Assembly: GCF_006335005.1 (NCBI RefSeq) | Contig: NZ_VDMP01000025.1 | Coordinates: 450,187 to 514,186, forward strand | Direction of reading: 5' to 3' | Length of the DNA stretch: 64,000 bases | Source: Nocardioides albidus | GTDB taxonomy: Bacteria > Actinomycetota > Actinomycetes > Propionibacteriales > Nocardioidaceae | Part shown: positions 54,627 to 63,894 of the stretch, piece after piece | Layout: each line of letters starts with the position of its first letter | Position numbering within the stretch: position 1 is the first letter of the stretch | Position numbers and translations under genes: made by a program | The notes under the pieces: model-generated | Databases searched by the model: none | Seen by the model: the letters and a program-made list of their open reading frames with translations, nothing else | What the model was told of the DNA's origin: nothing

Positions 54627-56951
54627 ATGCCCCATCCGTCCGTCGTGCCGTTGCTCGCAGAAGTCGGCGAGGTCGAGGTCACGGGAGGCGATCTCGCTCT
54701 CGTGGCGGTCGTCGCCCTGATCGCTGTCGGCTCCCTCGCCATGGCCGCGCTCTTCAGATCGGAGGTCCTGCGCGCCGGCGAGGGCACCCCCAACATGCAG
54801 CGCATCGCGCAGGCCGTTCAGGAAGGGGCGAACGCCTATCTCACCCGGCAGTTCCGGACCCTGACGATCTTCGCGGCGATCGCGTTCGTCGTCCTGCTCG
54901 CCCTGCCGGCGCACACCACCGACGACGCGAGCGGGCTCCAGTCGGAGTGGATGGTCCGGATCTTCCGGTCGGTCTTCTTCCTCGTGGGCGCCGGATTCTC
55001 CGGTGCGGTCGGCTATCTCGGCATGTCCCTGGCCGTGCGCGCCAACCTGCGCGTCGCCGCCGCGGCCAACGAGCAGGGCCGCGACCCCGCGATGAACATC
55101 GGCTTCCGGACGGGTGCCTTCGTCGGCATGTTCACCGTCGGCCTGGGCCTGCTGGGAGCCAGTGTCGTCGTCATCGTCTTCCAGAGCGCGGCCCCCAACG
55201 TGCTGGAGGGCTTCGGCTTCGGAGCCGCCCTGCTCGCGATGTTCATGCGCGTCGGCGGCGGCATCTTCACCAAGGCCGCCGACGTGGGCGCCGACCTGGT
55301 CGGCAAGGTCGAGCAGAACATCCCCGAGGACGACCCGCGCAACGCGGCGACGATCGCCGACAACGTCGGCGACAACGTCGGCGACTGCGCCGGCATGGCG
55401 GCCGACCTGTTCGAGTCGTACGCCGTCACGCTGGTCGCCGCGCTGATCCTGGGCTCGCAGGCGTTCGGCGACCGGGGCCTGGTCTTCCCGCTCATCGTCC
55501 CGGCGATCGGCGCGCTGTCGGCCATCGCCGGCGTCTACCTCACCAAGCCGCGTGCGGGCGAGAGCGGCCTGAAGACGATCAACCGGGCGTTCTACATGTC
55601 GGCGGCGTTCGGGCTGGTCGCCAGCGCGATCGCCGCGTTCGTCTACCTGCCGACCGAGTGGAGCGAGTTCGGGACCGGCGCCGAGGCCGACCTCAGCCCG
55701 CAGCTGTTCGCGGCCGGGGCGGTGGCGATCGGCATCGTCCTCGCCGCCGCGATCCTCGCCCTCACCGGCTACTTCACCGGCACCGAGCACCGTCCCGTCA
55801 AGGACGTCGCGCGGACGTCGCTGACCGGCCACGCGACGGTCATCCTGTCCGGCCTCTCCGTGGGCCTCGAGTCCGCGGTCTACACGGCGATCGTGATCGG
55901 CGCGGCCGTCTTCGGCGCGGCGCTCCTCGCCGGCGGCTCGACCGGTCTCGCCCTGTTCGCCGTCGCACTCGCCGGCTGCGGCCTGCTCACCACGGTCGGC
56001 GTGATCGTCGCGATGGACACCTTCGGTCCGGTCTCCGACAACGCCCAGGGCATCGCGGAGATGTCGGGCGACGTCAGCGAGGAGGGGGCGCAGATCCTCA
56101 CCGAGCTCGACGCGGTCGGCAACACGACCAAGGCGATCACCAAGGGCATCGCGATCGCGACGGCCGTGCTCGCCGCGAGCGCCCTCTTCGCGTCGTACAC
56201 GCAGAGCGCCTACACCGAGGTCGGGGCCGCCATCCTCGACCGCGAGTTCCTCGTCTACGACGCCAAGCTCATCGTCGGCGCGCTGCTCGGCGCCAGCGTG
56301 GTGTTCCTCTTCTCCGGGCTCGCGATCAACGCCGTCGGCCGCGCGGCGGGCGCCGTGGTGTTCGAGGTGCGCCGGCAGTTCCGCGAGATCCCCGGCATCA
56401 TGGAGGGCACCGGCCGTCCGGAGTACGGCCGCGTGGTCGACATCGTGACCCGGGACTCGCTGCGCGAGCTCGCGACCCCCGGCATCCTCGCCATCCTGGC
56501 GCCGGTGGCGGTCGGCTTCGGTCTCGGCGTCGGCCCGCTCGCGGGCTTCCTCGTCGGCGCGATCGCGACCGGCACCCTGATGGCGGTCTTCCTCGCCAAC
56601 GCGGGCGGCGCCTGGGACAACGCGAAGAAGCTGGTCGAGGACGGCCACCACGGCGGCAAGGGGTCGGAGGCGCACGCGGCCACGGTCACCGGCGACACCG
56701 TCGGCGACCCGTTCAAGGACACCGCCGGTCCCTCGATCAATCCGCTGCTCAAGGTGATGAACCTGGTGTCGCTGCTGATCGTCGGCGCCGTGGTCAGCCT
56801 CAGCTACGGCGAGGACGAGAACGACCTGGTCCGGATCCTCATCGCGCTCGCCGCCGCGGCAGGCATCTTCGCCGCGGTCTACGTGTCCAAGCAGCGCACC
56901 TCCGCGATCGACGACGGGGCCTCGGAGCCCGCGGTCACGGAGTCGGCCTGA
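54627..56951 (+). CDS. hppA: Membrane proton-pumping pyrophosphatase, K+-independent type
   Basis: Couples pyrophosphate hydrolysis to proton pumping. The 774-residue protein has about sixteen membrane segments. The catalytic block contains DVGADLVGKVEQNIPEDD, then NAATIADNVGDNVGDCAGMA and, near the end, GDTVGDPFKDTAGPSINPL. The K+-dependence determinant reads GNTTKAITKG, with Lys and Thr at the two diagnostic positions, which marks the K+-independent class. AGGAGG lies eight bases before the ATG. It would recover energy from pyrophosphate made in biosynthesis, including by acs. Confidence 0.95.
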   Translation: MPHPSVVPLLAEVGEVEVTGGDLALVAVVALIAVGSLAMAALFRSEVLRAGEGTPNMQRIAQAVQEGANAYLTRQFRTLTIFAAIAFVVLLALPAHTTDDASGLQSEWMVRIFRSVFFLVGAGFSGAVGYLGMSLAVRANLRVAAAANEQGRDPAMNIGFRTGAFVGMFTVGLGLLGASVVVIVFQSAAPNVLEGFGFGAALLAMFMRVGGGIFTKAADVGADLVGKVEQNIPEDDPRNAATIADNVGDNVGDCAGMAADLFESYAVTLVAALILGSQAFGDRGLVFPLIVPAIGALSAIAGVYLTKPRAGESGLKTINRAFYMSAAFGLVASAIAAFVYLPTEWSEFGTGAEADLSPQLFAAGAVAIGIVLAAAILALTGYFTGTEHRPVKDVARTSLTGHATVILSGLSVGLESAVYTAIVIGAAVFGAALLAGGSTGLALFAVALAGCGLLTTVGVIVAMDTFGPVSDNAQGIAEMSGDVSEEGAQILTELDAVGNTTKAITKGIAIATAVLAASALFASYTQSAYTEVGAAILDREFLVYDAKLIVGALLGASVVFLFSGLAINAVGRAAGAVVFEVRRQFREIPGIMEGTGRPEYGRVVDIVTRDSLRELATPGILAILAPVAVGFGLGVGPLAGFLVGAIATGTLMAVFLANAGGAWDNAKKLVEDGHHGGKGSEAHAATVTGDTVGDPFKDTAGPSINPLLKVMNLVSLLIVGAVVSLSYGEDENDLVRILIALAAAAGIFAAVYVSKQRTSAIDDGASEPAVTESA

Positions 56952-56961
56952 GCCTGATCTG

Positions 56962-57738
56962 ATGACCCGGCTGCTGGCCGCGCTGGCGGCGGCCCTCGTG
57001 GTCGTCGCCGGCGCGGCCGTCGTCGTTCCGGTGCAGGCGGCGGCGCCCGGACGGGCGAGCGCCGCGGCGGCGTACGTCGAGACGTCGATCGTCATCGGCA
57101 CCTCGGCGCGCGGCCGACCGATCCGGGCGTTCTACCGCGGGGACGAGGGAGCGCCGCACGTGCTGCTGGTGCTCGGCCAGATGCACGGCGACGAGAAGGA
57201 CGGGATCGCCACCGCCCGGTGGATCCGCGACCACGTCCACCCGCGGCCGGGCACGGGCGTGTGGGTGGTGCCGACGATGAACCCGGACGGCAACGCGCGC
57301 GGCACCCGCACCAACGGCCGCGGCGTCGACCTGAACCGCAACTGGCCGACGAGCGGCTGGTCCGGCGCCCACCGCGGGACCCGCTACTGGGGCGGCCGGC
57401 GACCGGCGAGCGAGCCGGAGACGCGGGCCATGATGGCCTTCCTGAGTCAGGTGCGACCCGACTACATCGCCTCGATCCATCAGCCCCTGCGGGCGATCGG
57501 GCGCGGCGGTCACGGCCGCTGGGAGCGGCGGCTGGCGCGCTTCCTCCACCTGCCCCGTCGCCATCTGGGCGTGGGCAACCCGGCCGGCACGGACTCGCCG
57601 ACCCTCACCGCCTGGTACGACACCACGCACGGCCAGGACGGCGCCGCCGTCACGGTCGAGTACGGCGCCCGCACCACCCACCGCTACCGCACCCGGGTCG
57701 CGGGCCGCGGCATCGCGCGCGCGGCCCGCGTCCGCTGA
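56962..57738 (+). CDS. Secreted M14 family zinc carboxypeptidase
   Basis: A 258-residue exported peptidase. The signal peptide covers residues 1-28 (cleavage near VQAAA). LGQMHGDEKDG carries the HxxE zinc ligands, the substrate-binding block is NPDGNARGTRTNGRGVDLNR, and the third His is in ASIHQPL. VEYG near residue 234 supplies the catalytic Glu. The short single domain is like the MpaA/DD-carboxypeptidase branch of M14 that acts on peptidoglycan peptides. It begins 10 bases after hppA and could be co-transcribed with it. Confidence 0.85.
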   Translation: MTRLLAALAAALVVVAGAAVVVPVQAAAPGRASAAAAYVETSIVIGTSARGRPIRAFYRGDEGAPHVLLVLGQMHGDEKDGIATARWIRDHVHPRPGTGVWVVPTMNPDGNARGTRTNGRGVDLNRNWPTSGWSGAHRGTRYWGGRRPASEPETRAMMAFLSQVRPDYIASIHQPLRAIGRGGHGRWERRLARFLHLPRRHLGVGNPAGTDSPTLTAWYDTTHGQDGAAVTVEYGARTTHRYRTRVAGRGIARAARVR

Positions 57739-57757
57739 CGTCGTACGACGCCCGGGC

Positions 57758-58123
57758 TCAGGCCAGTCCGTCGAACGGGCGGACCTCGACCTTGCCGCGG
57801 CACGCCTTCGACGCCTCCGCGGCCAGCCGCAGCGCGACGTCGAGGTCGGGCACGTCGATCACCCAGAACCCGGCGATGGCCTCCTTGGTCTCCAGGTAGG
57901 GGCCGTCGGTCACCACCGGGGCCTCGGTCTGGCCGTCGACCACGGTGGCCGTGGTCGCGGGCGCGAGACCGCCGGCGAACACCCAGTAGCCCTCCTCCTT
58001 GAGCCGTTCGTTGAAGGCGCCCGTCTCGGCGAAGGACTGCTCCATCTCCTCCTTCGAGTCGTAGCCGTAGAACTCGCCGGTCACCTCGGTAGGCCCGTGC
58101 ACGGACATCAGGTACGTCGTCAT
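57758..58123 (-). CDS. YciI/DGPF-domain protein
   Basis: A 121-residue protein of the YCII-related (DGPF) family: YLMSVHGPTEVTGEFYGYDS at the start, VVTDGPYLETKEAIAGFWVI in the middle. The family motif DGPF is DGPY here. Members are small dimeric ferredoxin-like folds, often linked to ECF sigma factors, but none is adjacent. AGGAG lies five bases before the ATG. The role is unknown. Confidence 0.85.
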   Translation of the reverse strand: MTTYLMSVHGPTEVTGEFYGYDSKEEMEQSFAETGAFNERLKEEGYWVFAGGLAPATTATVVDGQTEAPVVTDGPYLETKEAIAGFWVIDVPDLDVALRLAAEASKACRGKVEVRPFDGLA

Positions 58124-58215
58124 GTCGTCTCCTCGATCCGGGCGGTCCCGATGACCGCCTCCTGCCCTCTCCACGAACGGCACCACACCGATACGACACC
58201 CGCCACCCCTCCCTC

Positions 58216-58221
58216 TACCGT
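58216..58221 (+). promoter_or_regulatory. -10 box (TACCGT) for the methyltransferase gene, leaderless type
   Basis: TACCGT, then TGGCCC, then the GTG at 58228. The same TGGCCC-GTG ending follows the box at 59733. Confidence 0.5.
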
Positions 58222-58227
58222 TGGCCC

Positions 58228-59748
58228 GTGCTGCCGACCTCCCTCGCCGCCCCGCTCCGCGACGCCCTGCTCGCCGCCGAGTTCACCTACGACGCGGTCA
58301 GCGAGCTGCTCGGACCCGAGGCCCACCAGGCCCTGTCCCGCAACGAGACGACGCCGGGCCGGCGCCGTACGACCGACGGCAGCCCCCTGGCGACCTTGGT
58401 CCGGCTGTTCCTCCTCCAGACCGCGGTCCCCGTGAGCGACGCGGAGCGGGCGCTGCCCGGCCTGGTGGACCGGCTGGCCAACGCCGGTGCGCTGGCCCAG
58501 AGCGTGGGGGAGGTCGCGGCGCGGCTCGACGTCCGGCCCTACGCCTCCGACGAGGGCGACCTGTGGGTCGTCAGCGACCTCACCCCGGGACTCGACGGAG
58601 TCGCCACCCAGGTCACCGGCGACTACGTGCTCGGGATCAGCCCCGCGTCCTCCAGCCTCGCCCAGCTGACCCTGCGCCACGACGTCGGCACCGCGCTCGA
58701 CCTCGGCACCGGCTGCGGCGTGCAGGCGCTGCACCTGGCCACCCACAGCGACCGGGTCGTCGCGACCGACGTCAACCAGCGTGCGCTGGCGATCGCTCGG
58801 TTCAACGCGGCCCTCAACGACATCGACGACAAGGTCGACGTCCGCGACGGATCGTTCTTCGCGCCCGTCGCCGGCGAGCGGTTCGACCTGATCGCCACCA
58901 ACCCGCCGTTCGTCATCTCGCCGGCCACCGGCGAGCGGCTCGTCTACCGCGACTCCGGCCTGCCGGGCGACCAGGTCGTCGAGCACATCGTCCGGCAGGC
59001 GCCCGACCACCTCACCGACGGCGGCTGGTGCCAGGTCCTCGCCAACTGGGTGATCGAGAGAGACCGCCCGTGGGACGAGCGGCTCGCCACCTGGCTCCCC
59101 GACGAGTGCGACGCCCTCGTCGTCCAGCGCGAGGTGCTCGACCCGGCGTCGTACGTCGAGCTCTGGCTCAAGGACGCCGGGCACCACCCGGCGACCGGTG
59201 GCGATCCGGCCGCCTACGCGCAGCGGTACGACACCTGGCTCTCGTGGCTCGAGGAGCAGGGCGTCGGCGGGATCGGGTTCGGCTGGATCAACCTGCGCCG
59301 CCGCGCCGGGGCGGCCGCGGGTGCGCTGACGCGCGACCTGCTGGAGTGGCCCTACGACGTCGAGCAGCCGATCGCGCCCGCGATCGCCGCCTGGGCGGAC
59401 TCGGCGCAGGCCGCTCGGGCGCTCGACGCCGGCACCCGGCTGGTCATCCGCGAGGACGTCTTCCAGGAGAGCAGCGGCCCGGTCGGCGCTGAGGATCCGG
59501 CGACCATCGTGCTGCGCCAGCAGCGGGGCCTGCGCCGCGCGCGTCAGGTCGACACGGTGGCCGCGGCGGTGGCCGGCGCGTGCGACGGCGACCTTCCCGT
59601 CGGCCCGCTGGTCGACGCGGTCGGGCAACTGCTCGACCGCGATCCGGCCAGCCTGCGGGAGGTCTACCTCCCCGAGCTGGCCGAGCTCGTGGCCGAGGGC
59701 TTCCTGGCACCGGCGGACGGGCCGGCGGCATCTACGCTTGGCCCGTGA
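58228..59748 (+). CDS. DUF7059-type class I methyltransferase
   Basis: A 506-residue protein. An N-terminal helical domain (about 1-110) is followed by a methyltransferase core: ALDLGTGCGVQALHLA is motif I, VVATDVNQRALAIARFNA is strand 2, and IATNPPFVIS holds NPPF, as in enzymes that methylate amino or amide nitrogens. The last 170 residues form an extra domain usual in actinobacterial homologues. Function is unknown; rRNA or protein methylation is possible. It starts at GTG with a leaderless-type promoter, and its stop overlaps the next GTG. Confidence 0.82.
   Translation: MLPTSLAAPLRDALLAAEFTYDAVSELLGPEAHQALSRNETTPGRRRTTDGSPLATLVRLFLLQTAVPVSDAERALPGLVDRLANAGALAQSVGEVAARLDVRPYASDEGDLWVVSDLTPGLDGVATQVTGDYVLGISPASSSLAQLTLRHDVGTALDLGTGCGVQALHLATHSDRVVATDVNQRALAIARFNAALNDIDDKVDVRDGSFFAPVAGERFDLIATNPPFVISPATGERLVYRDSGLPGDQVVEHIVRQAPDHLTDGGWCQVLANWVIERDRPWDERLATWLPDECDALVVQREVLDPASYVELWLKDAGHHPATGGDPAAYAQRYDTWLSWLEEQGVGGIGFGWINLRRRAGAAAGALTRDLLEWPYDVEQPIAPAIAAWADSAQAARALDAGTRLVIREDVFQESSGPVGAEDPATIVLRQQRGLRRARQVDTVAAAVAGACDGDLPVGPLVDAVGQLLDRDPASLREVYLPELAELVAEGFLAPADGPAASTLGP
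59733..59738 (+). promoter_or_regulatory. -10 box (TACGCT) for the DUF2510 gene, leaderless type
   Basis: TACGCT, TGGCCC, then GTG at 59745, inside the last codons of the upstream gene. It may allow expression separate from the upstream gene. Confidence 0.4.
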
Positions 59749-60824
59749 CGAACGCAGGCTGGTACCCCGACCCCGCGGGCGCGCCCGACACCTTCCGCTA
59801 CTGGGACGGTCAGGCCTGGAGCCAGATGACCACCACCCAGCCCTCCGGCGGCGCCCGGCCCGCTGAGTCGCCCGCGAGTCCGCCGCCCGCCGCGCCCACG
59901 CAGTACGGCGCCGTGCCGACGCCGCCCCCTCCGCCGGCCGCCCCCGGTCCCTACGCCCCGCAGCCCCCGCCGCCCGGGCAGGGCGGCTACGCGGGCTATG
60001 GCGGCTCCGGGGGCTACGGGGGCTACGGGCAGCCGCAGCAGTGGAGCCCCACCCCGGGCGCGGGCGGCAGCGGCGGCGGCAACAAGACGATCGTCATCGT
60101 GATCGCCGCGGTGGTGGCGCTCGTGCTGCTCGGCGTCGGCGGATTCTTCGGTGTCCGCGCGCTCGTCGGTGACGATGGTGACCGTCAGGCCGACGACGAC
60201 AGCTCGCAGGGCCAGAGGTCCGACGAGTCGGGGGAGCCGGGGCCGAGCGAGGAGTCGTCCAGCACCGTCGAGCCGACCGGCATCCAGTGCACCGGCGGCT
60301 CCCCGGCGCCCTCGGAGGACCCCGCCCCGGCGGCCCCGCAGCTCACCGGCGGCGGCCTCTCCATCCCGCGCCAGGCGTCGTACGAGCTGGCGACCGGCGA
60401 CCAGGTGGCGTTCGCCTTCGCCGACGCCTTCGTGCTGCAGTACACCAACGTCGAGGAGAAGTGGATCAGCCTGACCGGCGTCGGCGGGCTGCCGCGGGCC
60501 AACGGCTTCGACGACGTCGCCACCGCCGCCGAGATCGTCATGCAGTGCCTGACCGGCAGCGACAGCGTCTACCGTGGCTTCACCGGCCGCACCGACAAGA
60601 CCAACGAGGCCATCACCGTCGACGGCAAGCCGGCACACCGGATCACCGCCGAGGTCCGCGTCACCGACCCGGAGATCACCGTCGAGGGCGACCTCACCGA
60701 CGTCGTCGTCGTGGACACCGGCGACCCGGCGGCGTACGGCCTCTACATCGGCATGGCGGCACTGGGCCACGACGACCTGATCAGCGCCAACGAGGCGGTC
60801 ATCGGCGAGATCAAGGTCGGCTGA
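59745..60824 (+). CDS. DUF2510 membrane-anchored protein with proline/glycine-rich linker
   Basis: A 359-residue protein. Residues 2-30 are a DUF2510 motif (AGWYPDPAGAPDTFRYWDGQ). A long Pro-, Ala-, Gly- and Tyr-rich linker (about 35-105, with GGYGGYG) follows, then one membrane segment (about 110-132). An acidic Ser-rich stretch leads to an extracellular domain (about 195-359) with no family I recognise; it contains two Cys. The topology suggests a cytoplasmic DUF2510 and an outside sensor or binding domain. The GTG overlaps the upstream stop. Confidence 0.75.
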   Translation: MTNAGWYPDPAGAPDTFRYWDGQAWSQMTTTQPSGGARPAESPASPPPAAPTQYGAVPTPPPPPAAPGPYAPQPPPPGQGGYAGYGGSGGYGGYGQPQQWSPTPGAGGSGGGNKTIVIVIAAVVALVLLGVGGFFGVRALVGDDGDRQADDDSSQGQRSDESGEPGPSEESSSTVEPTGIQCTGGSPAPSEDPAPAAPQLTGGGLSIPRQASYELATGDQVAFAFADAFVLQYTNVEEKWISLTGVGGLPRANGFDDVATAAEIVMQCLTGSDSVYRGFTGRTDKTNEAITVDGKPAHRITAEVRVTDPEITVEGDLTDVVVVDTGDPAAYGLYIGMAALGHDDLISANEAVIGEIKVG

Positions 60825-60850
60825 CCCTCGACCAGCGGATCGTCGGAGGC

Positions 60851-61057
60851 CCACTCTGGACGCCGCTCGCGACGGTGCTCGACAGCACGCGCTACCTCCC
60901 GGCATCGCGTGCTGTCGAGCACCTGCTGCGCGACGTCGAGAGCGGCCGGCCGCGGCGTTGTCGTCGGTCGCCGGGACTCCGTCCCGTCTCCCTCCTCCGC
61001 CTTGCGGACGACCACTCTGGACGTCGCTCGCGACGGTGCTCGACAGCACGCGCTACC
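60851..61057. repeat. Direct and inverted repeats in the topA upstream region
   Basis: A 46-bp sequence at 60851-60896 recurs at 61012-61057 with one mismatch; both contain GTGCTCGACAGCAC. An inverted partial copy of its core lies at 60906-60923, giving a strong hairpin with the first copy. The whole 279-base gap before topA is non-coding. Confidence 0.75.
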
Positions 61058-61103
61058 GTGAACCGCCGAATCAGGCAGCGCACGAGTAGTAGAGAAGGTC
61101 CCT

Positions 61104-63833
61104 GTGTCCCACAAGTTGGTGATCGTCGAGTCGCCGGCCAAGGCCCGCACCATCGGCGGGTACCTCGGCGACGGCTATGTCGTCGAGTCCTCCATCGGCC
61201 ACATCCGTGACCTCCCGAACAACGCAGCCGACACCCCGGCGAAGATCAAGGACAAGCCGTGGGGGCGGCTCGCGATCGACGTGGAGAACGGCTTCGAGCC
61301 CTACTACGTCGTGCCCCGCGACAAGAAGAGCCACATCTCCAAGCTCAAGAGCCTCCTCAAGGACGCCGACGAGCTCTTCCTCGCCACCGATGAGGACCGC
61401 GAGGGGGAGGCGATCGCCTGGCACCTGCTCGACGAGCTGAAGCCGAAGAACATCCCCGTCAAGCGGATGGTCTTCCACGAGATCACCAAGGCCGCCATCC
61501 AGGAGGCCGCCGCCAACCCGCGCGAGCTCGACATGGACCTCGTCGAGGCCCAGGAGACGCGCCGTCTCCTCGACCGCCTCTACGGCTACGAGGTCTCCCC
61601 GGTGCTGTGGCGCAAGGTCATGTCCGGCCTGTCCGCGGGCCGCGTCCAGTCGGTCGCCACCCGGCTCGTGGTCGACCGCGAGAAGGAGCGGATGGCCTTC
61701 CGGGTCGCCTCCTACTGGGACCTCGAGGGCACCTTCGACGCCGGCAGCAAGCACGACCAGCGGATGTTCCCGGCCAAGCTGCACACCATCGACGGCACCC
61801 GCGTCGCGTCCGGCTCCAACTTCGGTCCCGACGGCCTGCTCAAGGCGAGGTCGTCGAAGTCGTCGGGGGCCGACGTCGTCCACCTCGACCAGCGCCGCGC
61901 CCAGGACCTCGTCGCCGCGCTCGCCGACACGTCGTACGACGTCCGCTCCGTCGAGGCCAAGCCCTACCGCCGCTCGCCGTACCCGCCCTTCCGCACCACC
62001 ACGCTCCAGCAGGAGGCCAGCCGCAAGCTCGGCATGAGCGCGAGCGTGACGATGAGCGTCGCGCAGCGGCTCTACGAGAACGGCTTCATCACCTACATGC
62101 GAACCGACAGCACCACGCTGTCGGGCAGCGCCATCGGTGCGGCGCGGGCGCAGGTCCAGGAGCTGTACGGCGGCGAGTACCTCCCCGACGCCCCCCGTAC
62201 CTACGCCAGCAAGGTCAAGAACGCCCAGGAGGCGCACGAGGCGATCCGCCCCGCCGGCGACTCCTTCCGCACCCCGGCGCAGACCGGGCTGACCGGCGAC
62301 CAGTTCCGGCTCTACGAGCTGATCTGGATGCGCACCGTCGCCTCGCAGATGAAGGACGCCGTCGGCCAGTCGGTGACCATCCGCCTGGGCGGCGCCGCCA
62401 GCACGGGCGAGGACGTCGTCTTCTCCGCCTCCGGTCGCGTGATCACCTTCCACGGCTTCCTCAAGGCCTACGTCGAGGGCACCGACGACAACGCCGCGAA
62501 GGACGACCAGGAGACCCGCCTGCCCAACCTGGCCGAGGGCGACGCCGTGTCCGCGGCGTCGCTGTCCGCCAACGGGCACGAGACGAAGCCGCCGGCCCGC
62601 TACACCGAGGCGACGCTGATCAAGGAGCTCGAGGACCGGCAGATCGGCCGCCCGTCGACGTACGCCTCGATCATCGGCACGATCCTCAACCGCGGCTACG
62701 TCTACAAGAAGGGCACGGCGCTGGTGCCGGCCTGGATCGCGTTCTCCGTGGTGCGGCTGCTGACCGAGCACTTCACGCGGCTCATCGACTACGACTTCAC
62801 CGCGAGCATGGAGGACGTGCTCGACGACATCGCGCGCGGCGACAAGAGCCGGGTCACGGAGCTGAGCGAGTTCTACTACGGCTCCGACCAGCTCGCGGGC
62901 CTCAAGCGGCTCGTCGACGACCTCGGCGACATCGACGCCAAGGCGCTGGCGACGTTCCCGGTCGGCGACCCGGACGAGGGCATCGTGCTGCGGGTCGGCA
63001 AGTACGGCCCCTATCTGGAGGGTCCCGGCGACGACGGCGCGCCGGCCGGCAAGCGGGCCAACGTGCCCGACGACCTCCCGCCGGACGAGCTGACCCTCGA
63101 GAAGGCCAAGGAGCTGCTGGCCAACCCGTCGGGCGAGGAGATCGACCTCGGCGTCCACCCGGAGACGGGGCTGCAGGTGGTGGCCAAGAACGGCCGCTAC
63201 GGGCCCTACGTCACCGAGCTCCTGCCCGAGGACGCTCCCAAGTCCGCGAAGCCGCGCACCGGCTCGCTGTTCAAGTCGATGTCTCTCGACACCATCACGC
63301 TCGAGGAAGCGATGAGGTTGCTGTCGCTGCCGCGCGTGGTCGGCGCCGGCGAGGACGGCGAGGAGATCACCGCCCAGAACGGCCGCTACGGGCCGTACCT
63401 CAAGAAGGGCACCGACTCCCGCTCGCTCACCAGCGAGGACCAGATCTTCGGCATCACCCTCGACGAGGCGCTCAAGATCTACAGCCAGCCCAAGCAGCGC
63501 GGCCGCGCCGCCGCCGCGCCGCCGCTCAAGGAGCTCGGCAACGACCCGGTCTCCGGGCAGCCGATCGTGGTGAAGGCCGGGCGCTTCGGTGAGTACGTCA
63601 CCGACGGCGAGTACAACGCCACCCTGCGCAAGGACGACTCGGTCGAGGCGATCACCCTCGAGCGGGCCGCCGAGCTGCTCGCCGAGCGGCGGGCGAAGGG
63701 CCCGGCCAAGAAGGCCGCGAAGCGCGGGGCGAAGAAGACCGCCGCCAAGAAGACCACGGCCAAGAAGACGACCGCCAAGAAGACGGCGGCGAAGAAGACA
63801 GCGGCCAAGAAGACGGCGGCCAAGAAGAAGTGA
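61104..63833 (+). CDS. topA: DNA topoisomerase I
   Basis: Relaxes negatively supercoiled DNA. The 909-residue type IA enzyme has the TOPRIM domain (LVIVESPAKARTIGGYLG and FLATDEDREGEAIAWHLL) and the catalytic Tyr331 in FITYMRTDSTTLS. The C-terminal half has four basic repeats (GKYGPYLEGP, NGRYGPYVTEL, NGRYGPYLKKG, AGRFGEYVTDG) in place of zinc fingers, as in actinomycetes. It ends in a Lys/Ala/Thr tail of about 40 residues (KKTTAKKTAA pattern) that aids DNA binding and processivity in mycobacterial relatives. AGAAGG precedes the GTG. Confidence 0.95.
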   Translation: MSHKLVIVESPAKARTIGGYLGDGYVVESSIGHIRDLPNNAADTPAKIKDKPWGRLAIDVENGFEPYYVVPRDKKSHISKLKSLLKDADELFLATDEDREGEAIAWHLLDELKPKNIPVKRMVFHEITKAAIQEAAANPRELDMDLVEAQETRRLLDRLYGYEVSPVLWRKVMSGLSAGRVQSVATRLVVDREKERMAFRVASYWDLEGTFDAGSKHDQRMFPAKLHTIDGTRVASGSNFGPDGLLKARSSKSSGADVVHLDQRRAQDLVAALADTSYDVRSVEAKPYRRSPYPPFRTTTLQQEASRKLGMSASVTMSVAQRLYENGFITYMRTDSTTLSGSAIGAARAQVQELYGGEYLPDAPRTYASKVKNAQEAHEAIRPAGDSFRTPAQTGLTGDQFRLYELIWMRTVASQMKDAVGQSVTIRLGGAASTGEDVVFSASGRVITFHGFLKAYVEGTDDNAAKDDQETRLPNLAEGDAVSAASLSANGHETKPPARYTEATLIKELEDRQIGRPSTYASIIGTILNRGYVYKKGTALVPAWIAFSVVRLLTEHFTRLIDYDFTASMEDVLDDIARGDKSRVTELSEFYYGSDQLAGLKRLVDDLGDIDAKALATFPVGDPDEGIVLRVGKYGPYLEGPGDDGAPAGKRANVPDDLPPDELTLEKAKELLANPSGEEIDLGVHPETGLQVVAKNGRYGPYVTELLPEDAPKSAKPRTGSLFKSMSLDTITLEEAMRLLSLPRVVGAGEDGEEITAQNGRYGPYLKKGTDSRSLTSEDQIFGITLDEALKIYSQPKQRGRAAAAPPLKELGNDPVSGQPIVVKAGRFGEYVTDGEYNATLRKDDSVEAITLERAAELLAERRAKGPAKKAAKRGAKKTAAKKTTAKKTTAKKTAAKKTAAKKTAAKKK

Positions 63834-63840
63834 CCCGGCC

Positions 63841-63863
63841 GGTGGTCGAGCCTCGAAACCACC
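63841..63863. repeat. Palindromic sequence after topA
   Basis: GGTGGTCGAG faces CTCGAAACCACC with a 2-base bulge, 8 bases after the topA stop. It may serve as terminator. It is similar to the palindrome inside nirB at 32370 and to sequences scattered in related genomes. Confidence 0.45.
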
Positions 63864-63881
63864 CGTGTCGCACCCGTCGTC

Positions 63882-63887
63882 TAGGTT
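63882..63887 (+). promoter_or_regulatory. -10 box (TAGGTT) for tmk, leaderless type
   Basis: TAGGTT ends seven bases before the GTG at 63895. Confidence 0.5.
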
Positions 63888-63894
63888 CGTCCCC

